A program made the translations under genes and the position numbers. A stretch of DNA of 9,650 nt from Desulfocicer vacuolatum DSM 3385 (GTDB lineage: Bacteria > Desulfobacterota > Desulfobacteria > Desulfobacterales > SURF-7). Location: the NCBI GenBank assembly GCA_945870015.1, contig CAMBQS010000100.1, forward strand, positions 1-9,650, written 5' to 3'. The notes below the pieces were generated by a model. That model did no database searches and had not been told where the DNA came from. It saw only the letters and a list, made by a program, of their open reading frames with translations. Position 1 is the stretch's first letter; each line of letters opens with the position of its first letter. Shown piece after piece: positions 1 to 7,600 of this stretch.

Positions 1-1
1 T

Positions 2-616
2 TCAAATTACAGTTGGGGATACAATATAATGCCGCTGGTGACCAACGATTCCCTTACCGCAGAAACCTGGTGGCAGGCACATGATGAGGGCACATTCTAT
101 TCCTGGCAGACCGGAAACGACCAGTGGCAGCATTTCACCACATTAAGAGATGCGGATGGTAATTATGTGGCTTTTGAGGCTCCGATCATCATGACCTATA
201 CCCACTCCAATGCCAATGATGTCAACTGGTCGAGCGGAGAGGCGGATGTTTCGAACAATGGTAAAAAGTTTAATATTGAATACAATGGATTTGAACTCTG
301 TATTCCATGGGCCTTTAACGAGGATGCCGGCGAGTGGACCCCCATGTTCAATATCGCAGACGGTACTGTTGTAACTTCAGCAGGAACCGATTATGTCATC
401 AAGGCTGCTGAGGAAGCCCTGATCATGGAAAGCCTTGACAATCCTCCCGCGGAATCTGACGCTCTTGCGATCACGGAAATTGATCCTCCAACCATTACCT
501 ATGACGCTACGGTAACCGATCAGATTGGAGACCCTTCAACGGTTGCGGATGCAGAATTGCCTTCGGGAACCGGAGGTGTCCAGCTTCTGGTTATCGGCGG
601 TGCCACAGTCAGGTAA
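2..616 (+). CDS. Hypothetical protein, 5'-truncated (C-terminal ~204 residues)
   Basis: The reading frame is open from base 2 to the TAA at 614-616, so the gene begins upstream of the window. An internal ATG at 29 has no ribosome-binding site in view and is probably not the start. I do not recognise the family. The visible part is acidic and rich in Asn, Asp, Thr and Trp, with a single Cys in a segment reading FELCIPW about 97 residues after the internal Met. It has no membrane segment. The C-terminal third is Pro/Thr/Asp-rich with low-complexity character (DPPTITYDATVTD), and it ends in a hydrophobic Gly-rich stretch (GGVQLLVIGGATVR). This composition suggests an exported or surface protein, but the signal peptide, if there is one, lies outside the window. 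A hairpin 15 nt after the stop separates it from the next gene. The coding call is confident; the function is unknown. Confidence 0.75.
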   Translation, partial: SNYSWGYNIMPLVTNDSLTAETWWQAHDEGTFYSWQTGNDQWQHFTTLRDADGNYVAFEAPIIMTYTHSNANDVNWSSGEADVSNNGKKFNIEYNGFELCIPWAFNEDAGEWTPMFNIADGTVVTSAGTDYVIKAAEEALIMESLDNPPAESDALAITEIDPPTITYDATVTDQIGDPSTVADAELPSGTGGVQLLVIGGATVR

Positions 617-631
617 TCTGTTTTTGCAGTA

Positions 632-664
632 ATGGGAAAACAGGAACTTTTCCTGTTTTCCCAT
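632..664 (+). terminator. Perfect 15-bp hairpin after the first gene
   Basis: The arm ATGGGAAAACAGGAA (632-646) and its exact reverse complement (650-664) flank a 3-nt loop (CTT), beginning 15 nt after the TAA at 616. The stem and position fit a transcription terminator. No long T-run follows the stem, although the 3' arm itself contains TTTT, so it could instead be a 3'-end stabilising or attenuating structure. Because it contains the ATG at 632, it also argues against that ATG as the start of the next gene. Confidence 0.65.
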
Positions 665-717
665 GCAACACTTCTCATCTCAGACCTCGCTGGAAACATT
701 TTCCCCGGAATCACCTC

Positions 718-723
718 AGGAGA
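718..723 (+). promoter_or_regulatory. Ribosome-binding site that selects the GTG start at 734
   Basis: AGGAGA lies 10 nt before the GTG at 734. The same motif is 28 nt before the ATG at 752, which is too far, and the ATG at 632 lies upstream of it inside a hairpin. It is the only good Shine-Dalgarno match near the beginning of this gene. Confidence 0.6.
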
Positions 724-733
724 TCTTTGTATT

Positions 734-1726
734 GTGAAACAAAAAATTGCCATGAAAAAAACAGCGTCTGTTATCCTGCAATGGGTAACATTTTTTTGGA
801 TGGTGGCGCTGTTTCAGATCGATCTTCAGACTGCCCGTGCAGCAGATATCTATGAGGATTCCTTCGGGTATTCAAAAAACATACGCCTGGATACCCGGTC
901 CGGCTACCGGAAAGGAAATTTGAATTGGAACATTGCCGCACCGGATTATTCTCCGAATATTTTATCAGAGCTCCAGTATGATAATTTAACGATCTATGAG
1001 GCAGGTTTTGATGTAAAAGCCGTGGTGAATAAACTTTATTCAAAGGCCTCTATCAGTTTTGGGAAAATCGCTGAAGGAACGGGGACAGATTCGGATTATC
1101 AGGAAAATGACAGGAATTCGATCTACTCCCAGTCTGAGTCCAGCCTTTCGGATGAGATACAGGATCTGTCCATCGGGTTCGGTTACCAGGTTGATTTTTT
1201 AAAAAACAGGCTCCTTGTCGCCCCACATGTCGGGCTATCCTATCATACCCAGAAGATCAGACAGACAGATGGGATTCAGACAATTACATTATCCGATGAT
1301 CTTCCCCCTCCATCCTCCCGGGAGATTTCCGGACTCAACAGCACCTATGAATCGAATTGGCGGACGGTATTTGCCGGGTTTGATCTGGACTGTGAAATCA
1401 TCTATCAGATACACATGATAGCTTCCATTGAATATCATACGGCTTCCTTTAAAGCCTATGCAGACTGGAACCTGAGAGATGATTTCGCCCATCCGGTAAG
1501 TTTCATGCATGAGGCGGATGGCCAGGGCAGGATCATGAATGTCGGCATCAACCGCCTGTTTGCGGAACGCTGGCTGATCGGACTGACCTATGGATGGCAG
1601 GTATGGGATACAGACCCGGGAACTGACACCCTTTATTGGTCAGGCGGCGGAGCAACCCGGTCAACATTGAATGAAGTCAACTGGGAATCCAGGTCTGTCA
1701 ATCTGTCTATTGGGTATAATTTTTAA
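734..1726 (+). CDS. Exported outer-membrane beta-barrel protein, omptin-like
   Basis: The product is a 330-residue predicted outer-membrane barrel. Starting from GTG 734, the N-terminus has a Lys-rich n-region (MKQKIAMKK), a long hydrophobic core and a likely signal peptidase site after ...TARA (about residue 36). The mature part has alternating hydrophobic/polar residues, many Tyr, Trp and Gly, no Cys beyond one, and ends in SIGYNF. A terminal Phe is the classic recognition signal for BAM-dependent barrel insertion. Segments such as YRKGNLNWN (58-66), PNILSEL (about 74-80), GTDSDY (117-122) and DWNLRDDF (244-251) recall omptin-fold barrels, whose mature length is also near 300 residues. I do not see the omptin Asp-X-His catalytic pair; the nearest candidate is DDFAH (249-253). 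Protease activity is therefore doubtful, and a structural, adhesive or pore role is equally possible. The alternative ATG at 752 (no well-placed ribosome-binding site) would remove only six residues. Confidence 0.8.
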   Translation: MKQKIAMKKTASVILQWVTFFWMVALFQIDLQTARAADIYEDSFGYSKNIRLDTRSGYRKGNLNWNIAAPDYSPNILSELQYDNLTIYEAGFDVKAVVNKLYSKASISFGKIAEGTGTDSDYQENDRNSIYSQSESSLSDEIQDLSIGFGYQVDFLKNRLLVAPHVGLSYHTQKIRQTDGIQTITLSDDLPPPSSREISGLNSTYESNWRTVFAGFDLDCEIIYQIHMIASIEYHTASFKAYADWNLRDDFAHPVSFMHEADGQGRIMNVGINRLFAERWLIGLTYGWQVWDTDPGTDTLYWSGGGATRSTLNEVNWESRSVNLSIGYNF

Positions 1727-1988
1727 AAATCTTGTCCATCTGTTTTATCGTCAGCAATTATGCCTCTGATCCCTCCTCTGAATCACTCCCTGATAAAAAA
1801 AACTTGACGGATATTGCCTGGTAGCTGTATTTGAAACGGCTGGATCTGGATTTGTTTTTTTCAGGTTCAATCCATTTGAAAAGAAGGACGAACAAAAGGA
1901 AGTCCAAGTGCTTATGATTCAGAATCACATCATGATCTGCAAAAGGGTCACTATCTGTCTGGTCAGGCAATAGGAGGGAATACCGAAT
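1727..1988. other. 262-nt intergenic region before the glycosyltransferase operon
   Basis: No convincing gene lies here. It carries a TTGACG hexamer (1804-1809) that could be a -35 element, though I cannot pair it with a good -10. It also holds a 13-bp dyad TGATTC-A-GAATCA (1915-1927), and a strong AGGAGG ribosome-binding site (1972-1977) placed 11 nt before the ATG at 1989. A 9-bp inverted repeat, TATTGCCTG (1812-1820) and CAGGCAATA (1964-1972), has its second arm ending at the first base of that site. The operon promoter is probably here, but I cannot place it precisely. Confidence 0.4.
1915..1927. promoter_or_regulatory. Dyad-symmetric candidate operator upstream of the glycosyltransferase operon
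   Basis: TGATTC and GAATCA are exact inverted arms around a single A, about 60 nt before the ATG at 1989. The size and position fit a binding site for a dimeric regulator, but no regulator is encoded in the window and no second copy with both arms was noticed. This is a structural observation only. Confidence 0.25.
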
Positions 1989-3242
1989 ATGTCTGCCGGC
2001 AACAGGAAATCGCTTAGAATCTGTCTTTTAAGCTATCGCAGCAACCCGCATTCAGGCGGACAGGGTGTATATATCCGGAATTTAAGCCGGGCACTTGCAG
2101 ACCTGGGACATCGGGTTGAAGTTGTGGCCGGCCCGCCAGATCCGCTATTGGACGATGATGTCAAGCTGACCATGCTTCCCTGTCTGGATCTGTATAATCC
2201 TGAGGATCTGTTTCGGATTCCATCCCTTCAGGAGTTGTGGAATCCCATTAATCTGATTGAGTGGATCGGTGTGTCCACCATGGGATTTCCAGAGACCTAT
2301 ACCTTTGGATTCCGGGCACTTCAATTTTTGTGGAACCGATTCCATGAGTATGATATTGTTCATGATAATCAAAGTCTGTCCTATGGAGTCTGGGCCATAA
2401 ACAAGTTCATTCCAACGGTTGCAACCATCCACCATCCCATCACGGTGGATCGTGAAATTGCAATTCAAAGTGTCCGGTCTCCCTGGAAAAAGTTGAAGCA
2501 TCTTCGGTGGTATTCATTTGTGGAGATGCAGAAACGCGTTTCAAAGCGGCTTTCCCGGATTATCACGGTTTCGGAATGTGCAAAAAAGGATATTCAGAAG
2601 GACTTTTCCATACCGGCAGACAATTTCCGGGTGGTTCCAAATGGAATCGATGTCCATCGTTTTTATCCGGTCCCTGAAATCCAGAGAGAGAAAAATCGGA
2701 TTATCGTAACCAACAGTGCGGATACGCCATTAAAAGGACTGTATTATCTTCTGCAGGCAGTTGCCGAGATTGTAAAAAAGAGAGAAATCCGGCTGATTGT
2801 GGTTGGTACACCCAAGAAAAACGGCGGTATTGTGAAGCTGATTCAAAACCTGGGGATCGGAAAATATGTTACTTTTACCGGCCGGATCGATAATGAGGAA
2901 TTTGTCAGACAATATGCAAAAGCAGCGATGGCAGTAGTCCCATCCGTGTATGAAGGATTTGGCTTACCGGTTGGTGAAGCCATGGCTTGCGGTGTACCGG
3001 TTATCAGTACAACCGGCGGCGCGTTGCCGGAAGTGGTGGGGGATGCCGGCATACTGGTGCCTCCGGCAGATTACCAGGCCCTTGCAAATGCAATTCTCAA
3101 TCTGCTTGACCATCCGGAGTACGCCCAAAAGATCGGGGATGCCGGGTATAAAAGAATGCAGGAACAATTCACATGGAGAGCTGCGGCAGAGAAAACCGTT
3201 CGTGTATACCGGGAGGTGATGGATGATTACCGTGGATTTTAA
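1989..3242 (+). CDS. GT4-family glycosyltransferase (GT-B fold)
   Basis: This 417-residue cytoplasmic enzyme is expected to transfer a sugar from a nucleotide-sugar donor with retention of configuration; neither donor nor acceptor can be read from the sequence. The N-terminal acceptor domain shows the Gly-rich loop SGGQGVYIRNLSRALADLGH (22-41) typical of GT4 enzymes. The linker carries VVPNGID (215-221). The C-terminal donor domain has ADTPLKG (244-250), LIVVGTPKKNGG (269-280), a VTFTGRID turn (294-301) and the E-X7-E signature EGFGLPVGE (322-330), followed by AMACGVPVISTTGGALPEVVGDAGILVPP. The length is normal for the family and there is no membrane segment. The start at 1989 follows AGGAGG by 11 nt. 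The 3' end overlaps the next gene by 20 nt, so the two are probably translationally coupled. Family assignment is very secure; assignment to a particular glycan pathway is inference. Confidence 0.95.
   Translation: MSAGNRKSLRICLLSYRSNPHSGGQGVYIRNLSRALADLGHRVEVVAGPPDPLLDDDVKLTMLPCLDLYNPEDLFRIPSLQELWNPINLIEWIGVSTMGFPETYTFGFRALQFLWNRFHEYDIVHDNQSLSYGVWAINKFIPTVATIHHPITVDREIAIQSVRSPWKKLKHLRWYSFVEMQKRVSKRLSRIITVSECAKKDIQKDFSIPADNFRVVPNGIDVHRFYPVPEIQREKNRIIVTNSADTPLKGLYYLLQAVAEIVKKREIRLIVVGTPKKNGGIVKLIQNLGIGKYVTFTGRIDNEEFVRQYAKAAMAVVPSVYEGFGLPVGEAMACGVPVISTTGGALPEVVGDAGILVPPADYQALANAILNLLDHPEYAQKIGDAGYKRMQEQFTWRAAAEKTVRVYREVMDDYRGF
3212..3220 (+). promoter_or_regulatory. Strong internal ribosome-binding site for the methyltransferase
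   Basis: GGAGGTGAT, an extended match to the 16S anti-Shine-Dalgarno sequence, lies within the last codons of the glycosyltransferase, just before the ATG at 3223. It fixes the methyltransferase start inside the upstream gene and supports coupled translation. Confidence 0.7.
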
Positions 3243-3945
3243 AAAACTGGATATCAAGCCCGGGTACCGGATTCTGGATATCGGCTGCGGGTCCGGACGC
3301 CATACCTGTGAGGCATACCGTTTTGAAAAGATCACCGTGGTGGGTGCGGACTTGAATTTTAAGGATCTGTGTGAGGCCAGGGAACGCCTTCGCTACCATG
3401 ATGCATTAGGTGAACATGGAGGCGGGACATGGATCATCTCTGCGGCGGATATCAAAAATCTTCCATTTCAGGATAATTTTTTTGATCTGGTAATCTGCTC
3501 AGAGGTTCTGGAACATATTCCGGAAGATCAGGTAGCCATGAAGGAAATCATCCGGATATTGAAACCCGGGAAAACCCTTGTGGTCAGTGTGCCAAGGTAT
3601 TTTCCGGAGAGGATATGCTGGGCGCTTTCCGACGAATATTATAATGCAAACCAGGGGCATGTCCGGATTTATACCAGAAAGCAACTGATACGCAGGCTGG
3701 AAAATGAAGGCGTCCGGAACTGGGCAATGCATTTTGCCCACAGTCTGCACTCGCCCTACTGGTGGCTGAAATGTTTTGTCGGACCGACCAGGGAGGACTC
3801 TGCTGCCGTGAATCTGTATAAACGGTTTCTGACCTGGGACATCATGAAAAAACCCTTGCTTACCCGATGGATCGACAGGCTGTTGAATCCGATTGTCGGT
3901 AAGAGCCTGGTTCTGTATTTTACAAAGCAGCCTGAAAGAGGATAG
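3223..3945 (+). CDS. Class I SAM-dependent methyltransferase
   Basis: This 240-residue cytoplasmic enzyme has the Rossmann-fold methyltransferase pattern. Motif I is LDIGCGSGR (18-26), which binds S-adenosylmethionine. An acidic residue ends beta-2 (GADLN, D43, expected to contact the ribose hydroxyls). AADIKNLPF (74-82) and FDLVICSEVLEHI (87-99) are the next conserved blocks, followed by ILKPGKTLVVSVP. A later GHVRIYT segment (145-151) is typical of the Methyltransf_11/UbiE-like group. The C-terminal ~60 residues are basic and Trp-rich (SPYWWLKCF, LTRWIDRLLNP), which could be an acceptor- or membrane-contacting region. It overlaps the glycosyltransferase by 20 nt and is followed one base after its stop by the LUD gene. 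Methylation of a sugar, lipid-linked glycan or small molecule is the natural reading, but the substrate is unknown. Confidence 0.93.
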   Translation: MITVDFKKLDIKPGYRILDIGCGSGRHTCEAYRFEKITVVGADLNFKDLCEARERLRYHDALGEHGGGTWIISAADIKNLPFQDNFFDLVICSEVLEHIPEDQVAMKEIIRILKPGKTLVVSVPRYFPERICWALSDEYYNANQGHVRIYTRKQLIRRLENEGVRNWAMHFAHSLHSPYWWLKCFVGPTREDSAAVNLYKRFLTWDIMKKPLLTRWIDRLLNPIVGKSLVLYFTKQPERG

Positions 3946-3946
3946 C

Positions 3947-4594
3947 ATGGAGAAAGACCAATATCAGAAATGGCTGTGGAAAAAATGGGGAGAGGCATGT
4001 GTGGGGAATCTGAGAAAGCACCGGTTTGATGCCCATTTTGTGGATACGATAGAAGATGCCCGCTCCCTGCTGCTGAAAATGTTTGAAGGATATGAACGGT
4101 TTGGGTTTGGAGGCTCGGATACCACCCGCTCCTTAGGCCTCCATGATATGCTGCGTGCGGAGGGAAAAACAGTCATTGATCATCTGGAAGCAGGGCTGAG
4201 CTTTGAAGAACAGGTAACCCGGAGAAAACAGCAGGCGGGTTGTGACTGTTTTATATGCAGCGCCAATGCGATTTCCCTGACTGGAGAAATTGTAAATGTC
4301 GATGGGATCGGCAACCGGACAAACGCCATGTCATTTGGTCCCGGAAAGGTGATCATCGTGGCGGGAATGAATAAGGTGACAGGGGATCTGGATCAGGCAA
4401 TCAAAAGAGTTCATGATGTAGCCGCACCCATGAGGGCGAAGAGTCTGAATATGGATACGCCCTGTGCAAAGAGCGGTATCTGTGTTGATTGCAATGCAGA
4501 CGCAAGGATCTGTAATATCACCACCATTCTGCACCGAAGGCCAATGCTGACGGATATTTCTGTTGTTCTGATCAATCAGGCATTGGGATACTGA
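3947..4594 (+). CDS. Stand-alone LUD (DUF162) domain protein, LutC-like family
   Basis: This 215-residue protein is probably cytoplasmic: it has no signal peptide or membrane segment. It has the LUD pattern: an N-terminal helical part, FGFGGSDTTRSLG (53-64), EAGLSFEEQ (81-89), then CDCFICSANAISLTGEIVNVDGIGNRTNAM (99-128) and GPGKVIIVAGMNKV (131-144). The C-terminal part has PCAKSGICVDCNADARIC (172-189) with Cys at 173, 179, 182 and 189. Together with Cys 99, 101 and 104 this could bind a metal or iron-sulfur cluster. LUD proteins include LutB/LutC of L-lactate oxidation, but short members of this type in anaerobes have no firm function, and no lutA or lutB lies nearby. The start at 3947 is preceded by AAGAGG and lies 1 nt after the methyltransferase stop. 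An upstream ATG at 3893 would overlap the methyltransferase and lacks support. Confidence 0.88.
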   Translation: MEKDQYQKWLWKKWGEACVGNLRKHRFDAHFVDTIEDARSLLLKMFEGYERFGFGGSDTTRSLGLHDMLRAEGKTVIDHLEAGLSFEEQVTRRKQQAGCDCFICSANAISLTGEIVNVDGIGNRTNAMSFGPGKVIIVAGMNKVTGDLDQAIKRVHDVAAPMRAKSLNMDTPCAKSGICVDCNADARICNITTILHRRPMLTDISVVLINQALGY

Positions 4595-4604
4595 TTGCTC
4601 CACA

Positions 4605-7600
4605 TCAGGACCCATTCTCCTTCGGGGGAGATGCATCCTGTTTCAGCTTGGCATTCAGGCTGGATACAATCCTTTTATATTCATTGTTTTCCGGATCCAG
4701 AGTCAGTGCTCTCTGAAAATCCGAAAGGGCTGTTTTCAGTTCCCCCTTATTATACTGGGCAAGCCCTTTGTAAAAATACGCAGAGGCGAAATTCGGGTCT
4801 ATTCGAATAGCCTTGTTGTAATCCTCGATCGCTTCATCATATTTCCCCTGCTTATCCCATGCAAGGCCTTTGTTTAATAATTCTTTTGCATCTTTGCTGA
4901 TGTTGATGGGCCTGGTCTTTTTGGTTTCGGTATTTTCCTTGCCCGCCTGGCCGGAATGATCATATGAGGTTACTGCAAAACGGGAGTCAAGGGATGCAGC
5001 CTTGGTGCTGTCGGCAAGGGCATTTTGTTTATTGCCCAGGTAATCCCATGCAAGACCTCTATTATAATACGCTTCTCCTAGTTGTGGCTGTAACTCAATC
5101 GCCTCTGTGTAATCCTGAATTGCTTTTTTATAGTTGTTTTTCAGTCCCCATGCAATACCGCGCTGTAAAAATGCATTAGCAAAAAGTGGGTCAATCTCAA
5201 GGGCTTTATTGAAATCGTTTATGGCTTTGTCGTATTGTTCCTTTTTTTTCCAGCTTATGCCTCTCTGGAGATAGGTCAGGCTATGATTCGGGAAAATGGA
5301 AATCGCCTGACTGAAATCCTCAATGGCCTTGTCATGATCTTCCTGTTTGCTATATGCAAGTCCCCGGTTAAAGTGTCCGGCAGCATATTTGGGGTCGATT
5401 TCCAGGGATTTTGTATAGTCTGCGATAGCCTGCCGCAGATTATTTTTATTATCCCAGGATATGCCGCGCTGATTATAGGCTTTTGCAAATTTTGGATTCA
5501 ATTGTATGGCTTTATTGTAGTCCGCAATAGCCGGATAATACAGCCCCTTGCTGTTCAGGGCCATGCCTCTGTGATAATATGATTTTGAAGAATCAGGATC
5601 AAGGGAAATGGCCTTGTTGAAATCCAGTATGGCGTTATCATCATTATTTTTCCGGCTCCAGAGAACACCCCGGTTGCAATAGGCATCTGCCAAATTCGGA
5701 TTCAGTTTCAGGGCATTGTTGAAGTCTTTCATGGCTTTTGCCGTATCATTTTTTTCACTCCAGACTTCCCCACGACTGTTGTAAACTTCCGCATAATCGG
5801 GATTGATTTTCAGGGCGGTGCTGAAATCCATCAGTGCGCTTTCATAATTCTTTTGTTCACTGAAAATAATACCCCTGTTATAGTACGCCTCTGGATCCTC
5901 CGGGGTTAATTCAAGGGCTTTATTGATGTCCTTGAGCGCCTGATCGGGTTTCCCTTTTTTATTCCATGCAACTCCTCTATGAACATAGGATATGGCGAGA
6001 GTCGGAGACAACTCAATGGCCCGGGAAAAATCATCAATCGCCTTATCCAGTGAATTTTGACCCAGGTAAAGAAATCCCCGGTTAAAGTAGGCTGCCCCAT
6101 ATTCCGGATTCAAGTCAATCGCTGTATTATAATCTCCAAGGGCTCCTGTGAAATCGCCATTTTTATTTAAAATAATTCCTCTTCGGTTGTATGCCTCCGT
6201 GTATCTGGTATTGATGGAGATCGTCTTGCTGAAGTCTTTTAAAGCCTGTTCCGGATTATTCTTTTTCTGATAAGAAAAACCCCTGTTGAAGTAGGCATCA
6301 TCAGACCTTGGAGACAGCTCGATTGCCTTGTTGAAGTCTTTGATCGCCTGTTCATAATCATTTAATCTGTTCCATGCGATTCCTCTTTCAACATACGCTT
6401 TTGAATACTGAGGTTTGATCTCAATGGCTTTATTCAAGTCTGTGATGGCCTGAACATGATTTCCCTTTTGACTGAGTAAAATTCCGCGGTTGAAATAGGC
6501 TTTCGCAAAGGTTGGATCGATTTGGATTGTTTTGGTAAACTGCTTGAATGCATTATCCAGATCACCTTTTTCCCCTGATGCAATTCCTGAATTAAAGGCG
6601 ATTTTTGCCTGGATGCTTCCTTTATCCGAAGAATCCATTTTGTCGCCGGCAACAACGGGCGTTGTTTCTTCAACTGTTTCCCCCCGGTTGATGGCAAGCG
6701 CCTTGTTGTAATCCAAAACCGCTCTATCCAGATCACCCATCTTCCCCCAGAGGATTCCCCTTTGCGTTAACGCCTCTGTATAGAGGGGGTCGATCAGGAG
6801 GGCTTGATCATAATCCTTCATGGCTTGATCCGGATCATCCAGTTCAGCCCACATCGATCCCCGATAGGTATATGCTTCCGGAGAGTCCGGGTTTTCCTGA
6901 ATCGCTTTCGTAAAATAATCAATGGCCTTTGTCGGGTCTTTTTTCTTGGCCCATGCGATTCCAAGTTGCAAGTTGGATTGATAGGCGCCGGGTTGGATGG
7001 GAATTACTTTATTCAAATCCGCTATGGCCTCATTTTGTTTTCCTTTTGTTATCTCCTGTTCCTGCTTTGGATGGATGGTCAGGGCGGTGTTTATATTTTT
7101 GGCATCCTGGCTCAGTGCAACTTTTTTTTCCGATGATTGGCTCTTGAAATCAATTGCTTTTGCAGCATCCGGATTGATCTGAATCGCTTTGTTGTAATCA
7201 ATAAGGGCTTTATCCGCATCCCCTTTTTTAGACCATGCAAGGCCTCTGAAGCTATAGGCGTCATCATATTCAGGATTGATGATGATGGCTTTGTTGTAAT
7301 CCTCAATCGCCTGATCGAAATCCCCCTTTTTGAACCATGCGATCCCACGGTAGGTATAGGCCTCATAATACTTTGGATTGATGGACAGTGCCTGATTATA
7401 GTCTTCAATGGCTTGATCCAGTTCACCCAGTTTGTCTTTTGCCACTCCGCGGTAGCAGAAAATAATGCTGTCTTGAGGATCGATTTCTAAAATTTTGCTG
7501 TAATCTTCAATGGCCTGTTTATAATCTCCTTTTTTATCCCAGGCAATGCCTCTTTCCCGATAGGCATTTGTAGATCGAGGAGAAATATCAATGGCGACAC

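Noticed and set aside
1758..1970. 70-residue minus-strand frame in the intergenic region before the glycosyltransferase
   Set aside because: No ribosome-binding site or family features; it is low-complexity Ser/Asp/Lys sequence over a probable promoter region.
3893..3946. Longer N-terminus for the LUD protein from the ATG at 3893
   Set aside because: It would overlap the methyltransferase by more than 50 nt. The ATG at 3947 has AAGAGG upstream and starts where LUD-like sequence begins.
3947..4594. Lactate-utilisation operon (lutABC)
   Set aside because: Only one LUD-type gene is present and its neighbours are a glycosyltransferase and a methyltransferase. No LutA- or LutB-like Cys-rich oxidoreductase is encoded nearby.
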